From Rhizobium esperanzae (GTDB lineage Bacteria > Pseudomonadota > Alphaproteobacteria > Rhizobiales > Rhizobiaceae): 58,741 bases of DNA. Position 1 is the first letter of the stretch. The number at the start of each line of letters is the position of its first letter. The stretch is taken from NCBI RefSeq assembly GCF_014197615.1, contig NZ_JACIFY010000028.1, positions 1 to 58,741 on the forward strand. Direction: 5' to 3'. Positions 33,842 through 41,289 of the stretch are shown here, in pieces. A program made the position numbers and the translations under genes. The notes under the pieces are model-generated. The model did no database searches, was not told the origin of the DNA, and saw only the letters and a list, made by a program, of their open reading frames with translations.

Positions 33842-34828
33842 TCACATCGGGATTTTGATTGTCGCAGTAAAACCACTGGGAGGATAGTTAAGTTCCACGC
33901 TTCCACCCATATGGGCGGCGAGGCCTTCGATCAGTTCAGTCCCATAGCCCTTGCGTACAGACTCATCAATACGCGGCCCCGCTTCCTCGCGCCACTGGCA
34001 TACGAGCAGCGTCCGATCCCGTGGCCTGGCTTCCAGTTCCCACGTCAGCCGTATCTTTCCGCCGGGGACCGAGGCCGCACCATGCTTCAACGCGTTCGTG
34101 CTGAGCTCGTGCAGGATCATGCTGACCGGAAGAACGTTTGAGCTGCGAAGTTCTACGGAAGGTCCAGAGCATTCGAGCCGTTCGGAGACCGTCGTGCCGA
34201 CTGCGCCTCTCAGCAACGCTTCAAACTCGGCCACGCCACTAACGGCGGCAACCGCCTGCGCTTGAAAGGTGATATTCAGCCTTCCAAGCAGCGCTTCCTT
34301 GAAGCTTGCCACGGCCGGATCGTCGGTCCTGGTGTTGTTCACGACCGACTGAACGACGGCCGACAGGTTCCTCAGCCGATGCCGCATCTCCGCGACGATG
34401 AAGTCCATCTCGGCATCGTGGCGCAGGCGCTCCGTAACGTCGTCGAAGATGACCAAGATGTTGGGACTATTGTCATCGGGATGAACGAGGCGTCGGGCAT
34501 CGACAAGAAAGGTACGTTTGCCGATTGTCGGGAAATCATGCTTCACTTCAAAGCCGATGACGGCGGCCGCTCGTGGGATGACGGAGTATATAAGCTGCCG
34601 AAGTTCCGGAATATCCCACTGCCCATTGCCAAGCCCGAAGAAGTCCTGAGAGACAATGTCCTCCCGCTCGACTTTGAAAGCTTTGATGAAGGCATTGTTT
34701 GCGGCCGTCACATAGAAATGCTGATCGAGTACGACAACGGGCTGGGTCATGGTGTCGACAATGCCCTGAGCCTGTACGTGCCCGGTCTTCATCAGGCGAT
34801 ACAAATCTTCCAGCAACATAGATGCCAT
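33842..34828 (-). CDS. PAS-containing HWE/HisKA_2-type sensor histidine kinase
   Basis: The 328-residue soluble protein has a PAS domain (about 15-130; MTQPVVVLDQHFYVTAANNAFIKAF) and a kinase core with phospho-acceptor His in FIVAEMRHRLRNLSAVVQ (about 150). The N box is LHELSTNALKHGA and the G box GYGTELIEGLAAHMGG. These are features of HWE/HisKA_2 kinases of alphaproteobacteria. The start is uncertain: ATG 34828 fits the family, ATG 34819 has a better spaced GAGG, and a longer form would begin at 34969. Absence of membrane segments suggests cytoplasmic sensing. Confidence 0.9.
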   Translation of the reverse strand: MASMLLEDLYRLMKTGHVQAQGIVDTMTQPVVVLDQHFYVTAANNAFIKAFKVEREDIVSQDFFGLGNGQWDIPELRQLIYSVIPRAAAVIGFEVKHDFPTIGKRTFLVDARRLVHPDDNSPNILVIFDDVTERLRHDAEMDFIVAEMRHRLRNLSAVVQSVVNNTRTDDPAVASFKEALLGRLNITFQAQAVAAVSGVAEFEALLRGAVGTTVSERLECSGPSVELRSSNVLPVSMILHELSTNALKHGAASVPGGKIRLTWELEARPRDRTLLVCQWREEAGPRIDESVRKGYGTELIEGLAAHMGGSVELNYPPSGFTATIKIPM

Positions 34829-34995
34829 CCTCGCATCATGCTTCAAGGCGACAATATCGAAGCCCATAGCCAGGAATTGCCGTTCCACAGGCAAGCCCCC
34901 TGCATTTAAGATAATCTTTTCCGCATGGCTGGCAATGTGCGGTGTTGGCGCATTCCGGCCGAGGCCCATCTTCCGCCTGACGCGGTACCGACCTA

Positions 34996-35652
34996 TCAGG
35001 CGGCGCGCATGGAAAGCTCGATATCCCCGGCGAATGGCGTCGAGAGAAAACCGTTCGCCGGTGAGCGGACGTGTTCGAGATATTCAGGGCAATCGTCGGC
35101 ATTGTCGGCGATGACGAGGGCACCTAAGCGAAGGCGCGGTTCGAGCAGGGCGAGAATTTCAGGATAGAGCGCCTTGGCGCCATCGAGCAGCACAAGGTCG
35201 ATGGTCTCCGGGAGATCGGCGGCAAGGGTCTGCAAGGCGTCGCCTTCGCGCATTTCGACGAGGTCGATCAGGCCGCCTTCGGTCAAATGCCGCCGGCCCC
35301 GCGCCACTTTCGACGGCTCGAACTCGGTGGTGATCAGCCGGCCGCCGCCATTGTCGCGGAGAGCGGCTGCGAGATGGAGCGTCGATATGCCGAAGGACGT
35401 GCCGAATTCGACAATGTTTTGGGCCCGCGTGCTGAGCGCCAGCATATAGAGAAGATGGCCGGCCTCGCGAGACACGGGCAGCCAGAGGTCCTTCAGGCTG
35501 GTGTAGAGATCGAGATACTCGGTCTTGCTTGTCAGAAGGCGCAGCCGTTCCTCGCCGGAGATGCTCGAAAGAGCCGGGCTGGTGGCGGAAGCGGCCTCTT
35601 CGAACAGGCGAACGAGCAGCGGCGCGAGCGGGGCGGTTGTCAATGTCGTCAT
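34996..35652 (-). CDS. Class I O-methyltransferase
   Basis: The 218-residue protein is of the catechol/caffeoyl-CoA O-methyltransferase group: NIVEFGTSFGISTLHLAAAL (SAM loop, about 80-99), EFEPSKVARGRRHL and VLLDGAKALYPEILALLEP (catalytic metal Asp). It is divergent from a TetR gene with a palindrome between them, so it is probably the target of that repressor. Such pairs often respond to aromatic or stress compounds. Confidence 0.88.
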   Translation of the reverse strand: MTTLTTAPLAPLLVRLFEEAASATSPALSSISGEERLRLLTSKTEYLDLYTSLKDLWLPVSREAGHLLYMLALSTRAQNIVEFGTSFGISTLHLAAALRDNGGGRLITTEFEPSKVARGRRHLTEGGLIDLVEMREGDALQTLAADLPETIDLVLLDGAKALYPEILALLEPRLRLGALVIADNADDCPEYLEHVRSPANGFLSTPFAGDIELSMRAA

Positions 35653-35699
35653 CGTTGAAATCCTTGTTGGCGATGTCTCTTGTGTCGCCATGGAAAATA

Positions 35700-35710
35700 C
35701 GAATAATTCG
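35700..35710. promoter_or_regulatory. Palindrome between O-methyltransferase and TetR genes
   Basis: CGAAT-A-ATTCG is a perfect 11-base palindrome in the 91-base divergent space, 34 bases before the TetR start and 48 bases before the methyltransferase start. It is a likely TetR operator. Confidence 0.5.
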
Positions 35711-35743
35711 TCGCATTTTCTAATCGCATTGCGGTCCGTCGAG

Positions 35744-36388
35744 ATGAGCAAGGTTACAAGCCCCCGGATTTCCACGAGAAAATCGCCGAAGCAGGCGCGC
35801 TCGAACGACCTCGTCGGCGCGATCCTGCAGGCGGCAGTTCGTGTTTTGGCGGAAGAGGGAGCGCATCGCTTCACCACGGCGCGCGTGGCCGAGCGGGCGG
35901 GCGTCAGCGTCGGTTCGCTCTACCAATATTTCCCCAACAAGGCGTCGATCCTGTTCCGGCTGCAAAGCGAGGAATGGCAGCAGACGACCACCATGCTGGC
36001 GGAGATGCTCAGCGACCGATCGATGCCTCCCTTCGAAAGGCTTCGATTGCTGGTGCATGCGTTTCTGCGCTCGGAATGCGAGGAGGCATCGGTTCGCATC
36101 GCACTCAGCGACGCCGCGCCGCTCTACCGCGACGCGCCGGAGGCGGAAGCGGCAAAACGCGCGACCGAGCCGGTCATGGAGCAATTCATGCGCGAGGTGC
36201 TGCCGGCAGCATCGACCCCGGTTCGTGATGTCGCCTGTGAGTTGATCATGACGACGCTGAGCACGGTCGGCCAGGATTTCTCGGCAACGCCGAGGACGGA
36301 GGAGGAGATCACCACTTTCTCGGCGGCGATGGCGCAGATGTTTTGTGCGTACTTGGAAAGCTTGGTGAATGGGGCTGATGCGCGATAG
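35744..36388 (+). CDS. TetR-family transcriptional regulator
   Basis: The 214-residue protein has the TetR helix-turn-helix (HRFTTARVAERAGVSVGSLYQYFPNKASILFRL, about 41-73) and a helical ligand-binding half. ATG 35744 is preferred over ATG 35691 because the N-terminal tail (STRKSPKQARSNDLVGAI) then fits the family. It is divergent from the O-methyltransferase and probably represses it and itself. Confidence 0.88.
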   Translation: MSKVTSPRISTRKSPKQARSNDLVGAILQAAVRVLAEEGAHRFTTARVAERAGVSVGSLYQYFPNKASILFRLQSEEWQQTTTMLAEMLSDRSMPPFERLRLLVHAFLRSECEEASVRIALSDAAPLYRDAPEAEAAKRATEPVMEQFMREVLPAASTPVRDVACELIMTTLSTVGQDFSATPRTEEEITTFSAAMAQMFCAYLESLVNGADAR

Positions 36389-36480
36389 GACCGCAGGCTC
36401 AGGCCGGCGCCATCAAGCTGAAACCCTGCCTCTATAACATCGATCAACGCATGCATTAAATGCACCGCGAAACACAATCG

Positions 36481-37233
36481 TCAGGTTGCTGATTTCACGC
36501 TGTTTTTCGTTGGTTGGGGTTTCAGGCGGATACGAACCGGACGGCCTCCGGCGTGATCTACCTCGAAGGCGTTGGTCTTCTTTACCAGATCGATCAACTT
36601 CTTGAATCCGAAAGTCCGTGAGTCGAAGTCAGATGCCAGATTGGCAAGTTGATTTCCAACGACGCCGAGCTGGACCCATCCATCCTCGGTCTCCATCTGC
36701 GCGATTACCCTTTTGATTATCGGTGTTGCGGCGCTAGGCGGCCGTAGCGAAGACGCAGCCTGCACGGCATCCGCTCCGTTCGACACAGCCGAAGGAGCCA
36801 GATTTTCCGTGTAGATAAACCGCCGGCACGCTTGGCGGAAGCTCTCCGGCGTCTTCTGTTCCCCGAAGCCGAAGACATCGATCCCTTGCTCGCGGATGCG
36901 CGAGGCGAGGCGGGTGAAATCGCTATCTGATGACACCAAGCAGAAACCGTCGAAGCGGCCACTATGCAGCAGGTCCATCGCATCGATGACCAGGGTGATG
37001 TCGGACGCGTTCTTGCCTGTGGTGTAGGCGAACTGTTGTTGAGGGATGATCGCGTATCTTGCAAGGACGTCGATCCATGCTTTCGAGCGAGCGCTGGCGA
37101 AGTCGCCATAGATGCGCCGCACGCTTGCTTCCCCAATCTTGGCTATTTCCTCGAACAGGCCGTCCACGATCTTCGCAGAGGCATTGTCAGCATCGATAAG
37201 AACCGCAAGACGTGGCGAGCGTAATTCAGGCAT
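36481..37233 (-). CDS. NYN-domain (LabA/DUF88) protein with C-terminal OST-HTH/LOTUS domain
   Basis: The 250-residue protein starts with a NYN/PIN-like nuclease domain with the acidic residues in VLIDADNASA, ITLVIDAMDLL and SSDSDFTRL (about 1-140). A C-terminal OST-HTH domain follows (about 165-235; IIKRVIAQMETEDGWVQLGVVGNQLANLASDF...LIDLVKKTNAFEVD). NYN proteins are predicted RNases and the LOTUS domain binds RNA structure. It stands alone. Confidence 0.88.
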   Translation of the reverse strand: MPELRSPRLAVLIDADNASAKIVDGLFEEIAKIGEASVRRIYGDFASARSKAWIDVLARYAIIPQQQFAYTTGKNASDITLVIDAMDLLHSGRFDGFCLVSSDSDFTRLASRIREQGIDVFGFGEQKTPESFRQACRRFIYTENLAPSAVSNGADAVQAASSLRPPSAATPIIKRVIAQMETEDGWVQLGVVGNQLANLASDFDSRTFGFKKLIDLVKKTNAFEVDHAGGRPVRIRLKPQPTKNSVKSAT

Positions 37234-37373
37234 GTCGAAGCTCCTTGGCGATTGATGGACCTCAAACTCAGGCTGGTTAACTCAGTCGTCCTTCAGCAAA
37301 ACGGTTGCATCAGGTATCGTCTATCGTGAATGGAGGTAGCTAAAGAGATGGTGAATGGCGTGCCGTGTGGCCA

Positions 37374-37414
37374 CCTCATCCGCCCTACGGGCACCTTCTC
37401 CCCGAGGGGAGAAG
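37374..37414. repeat. Rhizobial interspersed repeat with CTTCTCCCC hairpin
   Basis: The first 22 bases (37374-37395) recur identically at 58575-58596. They are followed here by a perfect 9-base inverted repeat (CTTCTCCCC-GA-GGGGAGAAG, 37395-37414). Elements of this type are scattered between genes in rhizobia. The space 37234-37518 shows no gene. Confidence 0.7.
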
Positions 37415-37518
37415 AGGGAGCAAGGGGCGCCGACACTGCCAAAACGAATGGGCCTATTCAAAAGCACTCCATCGAAGATCCTTGATGGCATTTTCGTTTT
37501 TCATGGCGCCTCGCCCCC

Positions 37519-39924
37519 TCACCGCAACTCCGCACTCACCCGAAAAATCCCACCCGCCGAGGCATCCGAGCAGACCACGAAAGTCGAGCCCTCTTGTGCC
37601 ATGAAGGCGACGTTGCCGCCGGCTTCGCAGGGGGTGGCGCTCCATTGCAGGATGATGTCGCCGTTGTCGGGGAGTTTTTCGGCCGTCAGCTTGACGGCGC
37701 TTGCCATCCATTCGGTGGCCGACGGCAGATGGACGGGGGTGTTCAGTTGTTTCGACAGCCAGGCGGTATAGTTCTGCGCCACGGCGAGCGGCACGTCGTC
37801 GGCGGGCTGCTCAGGATTGTCGGCATAGGCTTGTGCGGCGGCGGGATCCGAGTTGGCGGCGTAATATTGCGCCATCTCGGCGCGGGTCACGGCTTTCGCC
37901 TGCATGCAGAAGGATTTTTCGATCTTCACGGCGCCGTTGGCGACGCCGAGCATGCCGCCGAGCTCCTTCAGCGACGAGGTCATCAGCCGGACATTATCGA
38001 GCGGATAACTTCCGGCCGGCACGGTTTCGAAGGCAAGGCTCTGCGAGACCGGGCAGAAGCCGCGGGCCGACAGGGCTTCGAGGTCGGCAAGGATCGGCTG
38101 ATAGGCTGCGATGGCGAGCTTATAAGCCTCCGTGGTGTAGCGGCCGTCGGCCTCGGTCAGCTTCGGCGCCAATGCGGCCAGTGTCGGGTCGGCGGCGCCG
38201 GCGCGTGTCGTGATCGAGGCGTGGAGATCGGTGACTTTCTGCCGCAGCGCCGTCGCTTCGTCCTTGGCCGCCATGACATCTGCTATCAGCTTGTCGAACA
38301 GCTTGGCGGCGTCGCCATAGCCCGAGGTCGCGGCCGGCAGCTGCCATTGCTCCGCCTTGGCCTTGGCCTCGGTCATCAGGCCGCTTGCCTTGGCGACATC
38401 GGGGCTGTCGCCGGCGCCGATGCGGGTGACGGTTTCGCGTTTGGCCGCCGCATCCTTTTCGGCCGCGGTCAGCGTCGTCAGCGCCTTGGCGAGATCGTCG
38501 TAGGCGGTTTTGGCGGCGTCGTAATTGTCGACGGCGGCATGCATCTGCTTGGCGGCCGCGCCATCGGCGGCAGCCTTCATCTTGGTTTCGGCCTCGGCAA
38601 AGCTCGGCGCCTTGTCGCCGCCGGCGGTCGAGGCGGCGGCTTTCGCCTTTTCGGCATTTTCCTTTGATATGGCGATCAGCGCATTGCCGAGATTGATGGC
38701 GGCGGTCTGATAGCCCGGAAGCGCCTTGTCGTAATCCTCGTCCTTGAGCAGGGCGTCGGCCGAGGTCAGGGCCGCGGCACCGGTGTCATAGGAAAGTTTC
38801 GCCTGGTCGCTGGCCGGACGCTCCGGCGCCTTGGCGGCGATCGCCTTCTGCTTGCGGCTTTCGGCCTCCTTCTTCCAGGTGCCGACATCGGCGACGAGTT
38901 TCGGATCCGGGCGCAGCAGTTTGGGAATGGTGACGATGCCGACGCCGATGCAGATCAGCAGCAGCGCTGTAAACATCGAGATATGCGCAAGCGTCCATTT
39001 TTTCCGCTTCGGGGATTCCGGCTGTTGCGGCATGCCGCCGCGCGGATCCCAGGACATCGGCTGGATGCCTGTCGTGACGCGGCTGAATTCGCCGAGCGCA
39101 TCGGCGCCGGTGCGCGGCCGCATACCGGGATCGCGGCTCAGCATCCGCTCGATCAGGCTGGCAAGGCCCTCGGGAAAACCGGGGATCAGCACATCCAGGC
39201 GCGGGAAGATATTGGAGGGGTCGAGATGGATGTTCTTCCAGCTCTGCTCGCGCTGGTGTTCGTCCTCCCAGACCATGACGCTGTCGAAGACGCTGGCATA
39301 GGTCTGGCGCGGCAGGAAGAGTTTATAGGCGATCATGCCCATGGCGTAGATATCGAGGGCCGGCGAGGCGGAGAAGGTGCCGCTCGCATAGATCTCCGGC
39401 GCGCCGAATTCCGGCACATAGGGCGGGATGATGTGCTCGCCGATCTTCGAGATCAGGTGCAGGTTGCCGATCCGGACCGAAAGGCCGGAATAATCCTCGG
39501 AGACATAGATGCACTGGTCGGTCAGCGCGTTGTGGGCGTAACCGGCGCCATGCAGCGTCGCCAGGCCTTCGAGGATGTGGCGGCCGATTTCGGCGGCGCG
39601 CTCATAGGCGACCATTTCGGTTTCGTCGAGATATTGATGCAGGGTTTTCGACGGCCGCTTCTCGACGATATAAAAATTGTCGTCTTCAGGCGACGGCGGG
39701 ATGAGGTCTTCGATTTCGACGAAGCGCCGCGCCGTCAGCGATTTGGCTTCGTTGATCGAGGTCCAGACCCGCTCGAAACGGGCCTTGTCCAGTTTCAGCG
39801 CCACATCCGGCGCGACGATGAACACTGCATGGCCCATCCGCTTATCCTCCGCGGGATAGACGATGAACTCGTTTTCATAGATCGGCTCGCCGATCGTGTA
39901 GCGGGCGATCAGATCACTTCTCAT
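37519..39924 (-). CDS. Membrane pseudokinase with C-terminal FGE-sulfatase-like domain
   Basis: The 801-residue protein starts with a protein-kinase fold (about 10-290) that keeps a VALKLD lysine, an APE segment (GAPEIYASG) and DIYAMGMIAYKLF, but the catalytic HRDLKPxN reads HNALTDQC and DFG reads GNL. It should therefore be inactive. One membrane segment follows (about 315-335), then long Ala/Lys coiled coil and, from about 620, an FGE/SUMF1-like domain (FCMQAKAVTRAEMAQYY, LPSATEWMASAVKL). ATG 39924 follows a GGGGGA site. It ends the five-gene serpin/caspase cluster. Confidence 0.85.
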   Translation of the reverse strand: MRSDLIARYTIGEPIYENEFIVYPAEDKRMGHAVFIVAPDVALKLDKARFERVWTSINEAKSLTARRFVEIEDLIPPSPEDDNFYIVEKRPSKTLHQYLDETEMVAYERAAEIGRHILEGLATLHGAGYAHNALTDQCIYVSEDYSGLSVRIGNLHLISKIGEHIIPPYVPEFGAPEIYASGTFSASPALDIYAMGMIAYKLFLPRQTYASVFDSVMVWEDEHQREQSWKNIHLDPSNIFPRLDVLIPGFPEGLASLIERMLSRDPGMRPRTGADALGEFSRVTTGIQPMSWDPRGGMPQQPESPKRKKWTLAHISMFTALLLICIGVGIVTIPKLLRPDPKLVADVGTWKKEAESRKQKAIAAKAPERPASDQAKLSYDTGAAALTSADALLKDEDYDKALPGYQTAAINLGNALIAISKENAEKAKAAASTAGGDKAPSFAEAETKMKAAADGAAAKQMHAAVDNYDAAKTAYDDLAKALTTLTAAEKDAAAKRETVTRIGAGDSPDVAKASGLMTEAKAKAEQWQLPAATSGYGDAAKLFDKLIADVMAAKDEATALRQKVTDLHASITTRAGAADPTLAALAPKLTEADGRYTTEAYKLAIAAYQPILADLEALSARGFCPVSQSLAFETVPAGSYPLDNVRLMTSSLKELGGMLGVANGAVKIEKSFCMQAKAVTRAEMAQYYAANSDPAAAQAYADNPEQPADDVPLAVAQNYTAWLSKQLNTPVHLPSATEWMASAVKLTAEKLPDNGDIILQWSATPCEAGGNVAFMAQEGSTFVVCSDASAGGIFRVSAELR

Positions 39925-39976
39925 GCACGTGTCCCCCTGCATTCATTCATATGAAACCGAACTCTATTCGCCTGCC

Positions 39977-40089
39977 AGAGCATGATGCCGAAAAGTGTGA
40001 GCGGTTTTCGGACGACATCATGCTCTAACTCTTTAATTTAGAACAGGATTCAGATTTAAGGCCGACCCGGCCCTAAATCATCCTGTTCT
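39977..40089. repeat. Composite palindromic element overlapping the serpin 3' end
   Basis: Two inverted repeats lie side by side: AGAGCATGATG with CATCATGCTCT (39977-40026) and AGAACAGGAT with ATCCTGTTCT (40040-40089). They have the form of rhizobial interspersed elements. The second contains the serpin stop codon, so the last serpin residues come from the repeat. Confidence 0.7.
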
Positions 40090-41276
40090 AGTAAAGGATC
40101 GCCGATCAGGCCGGCGGCGAGCAGCAGGCCGCTTTTCGTATCGCGCAGCGCAAAGGCGAAGCGGGCATCGGCGACGACGCGCACCAGCTTCGGATCGATG
40201 CTGCGCTCGGTGATCGCAGCCGTGGCTGCCGCCGCCTCCGTGCCGTTTTCGTCGACCTTGATCATGGTCTTCTGCAGGACGCGCGACAAGCGGATGTTTT
40301 CCCTGGTGAAACCCGGGAAAGCCGCATCTTTGGCCTTTTCAGTCTTTTGGGCCTTTTCGGGCGCCACGCCCATCGCGTTCAGGACCGGCATCAAATCACG
40401 CCCGTCGTTCAGGGAAAAGCGGGGCAGGAAGATTTCGCCCTTGGCGGCTTCGAATTTTTCCCCTTGCAGCCAGGAGGTGAGCGCCTTCAGATCGGCGCCG
40501 TCGACACCCTTGCCGGAGCGCGCCGCCACCACGACCATGCTGTAGCCCTCGCCCGTATAGGCAAGGTCGACGGCTGAGAATTTCTCGTCGGAGCGGAATT
40601 TCTGGCCGTCGCCGGCAAGATGCATCATCGGCACCGAGACCGTCGAGCCGTCCGGGCGCTGAAAGGGGCTTGCCGGGCTTTCCCTGTCGAAGGAGGTCTT
40701 CCAGCGCGCCTTGAAGGAGAGTGCGCCGAGGCTGACGAAGCCGCCGCCGGGCGGCGCCTCGAGGATCGACGGAATGGCGCCTCTTGTGGCGTCCTTGACC
40801 CAGGCGTTGATGTGCTCGACCGATGCCGGGCCGTCGAGATCCTCGATCGTCGGCTTGATGCGATGGGTGGCGAGCATGGGGAGTGCGCCGGGGACAAGCG
40901 CCAGCTTGTCATCGAAGACGATCGCGACTGCCGTTGCCAGAGGCGCATCGGCTGCTGCGGGCTTTTCCGGGGTCATGGCGTCGAGCACGGTCGCCGGTCC
41001 CTTCGGTTCCCGGAAACCCAGGCTTTTGGCGATCGACGCCTTGCCCTGATCCGAAGCGCCGAGGCTTGCCAGGCCGAGGGCGGCGGCAAGGCTTGCCGGC
41101 GACACCATGATATTGGCCGCCTTTTCGCTCGCCAGCGTGCGGTCGAGCAGTTCGACGGCAAGCCCCGCCTGCGCGGCGAGCAACGCCTTGCCGTCGCCGG
41201 TCTCGCCGGCATGGGCGGCCGGGGCAAGTGTGATCAGCGAAGCGGCAAGACCGGCCAGCAGAATGGATTTCGGCAT
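40056..41276 (-). CDS. Secreted serpin-family protease inhibitor
   Basis: The 406-residue protein has a signal peptide (about 1-23) and the serpin pattern: MVSPASLAAALGLASLGA, LGALSFKARWKTSFD, the hinge VDENGTEAAAATA (341-353) and C-terminal ARFAFALRDTKSGLLLAAGLIGDP. The predicted scissile bond is Arg358-Ser359. This loop is one residue shorter than in antithrombin, whose P1-P1' is also Arg-Ser. Such a loop should target trypsin-like proteases. The trypsin/caspase fusion gene ends 13 bases upstream on the same strand. GAGGAG precedes ATG 41276. Intact hinge suggests an inhibitory, not only storage, serpin. Confidence 0.9.
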   Translation of the reverse strand: MPKSILLAGLAASLITLAPAAHAGETGDGKALLAAQAGLAVELLDRTLASEKAANIMVSPASLAAALGLASLGASDQGKASIAKSLGFREPKGPATVLDAMTPEKPAAADAPLATAVAIVFDDKLALVPGALPMLATHRIKPTIEDLDGPASVEHINAWVKDATRGAIPSILEAPPGGGFVSLGALSFKARWKTSFDRESPASPFQRPDGSTVSVPMMHLAGDGQKFRSDEKFSAVDLAYTGEGYSMVVVAARSGKGVDGADLKALTSWLQGEKFEAAKGEIFLPRFSLNDGRDLMPVLNAMGVAPEKAQKTEKAKDAAFPGFTRENIRLSRVLQKTMIKVDENGTEAAAATAAITERSIDPKLVRVVADARFAFALRDTKSGLLLAAGLIGDPLLEQDDLGPGRP

Positions 41277-41289
41277 GGTTCGCTCCTCT

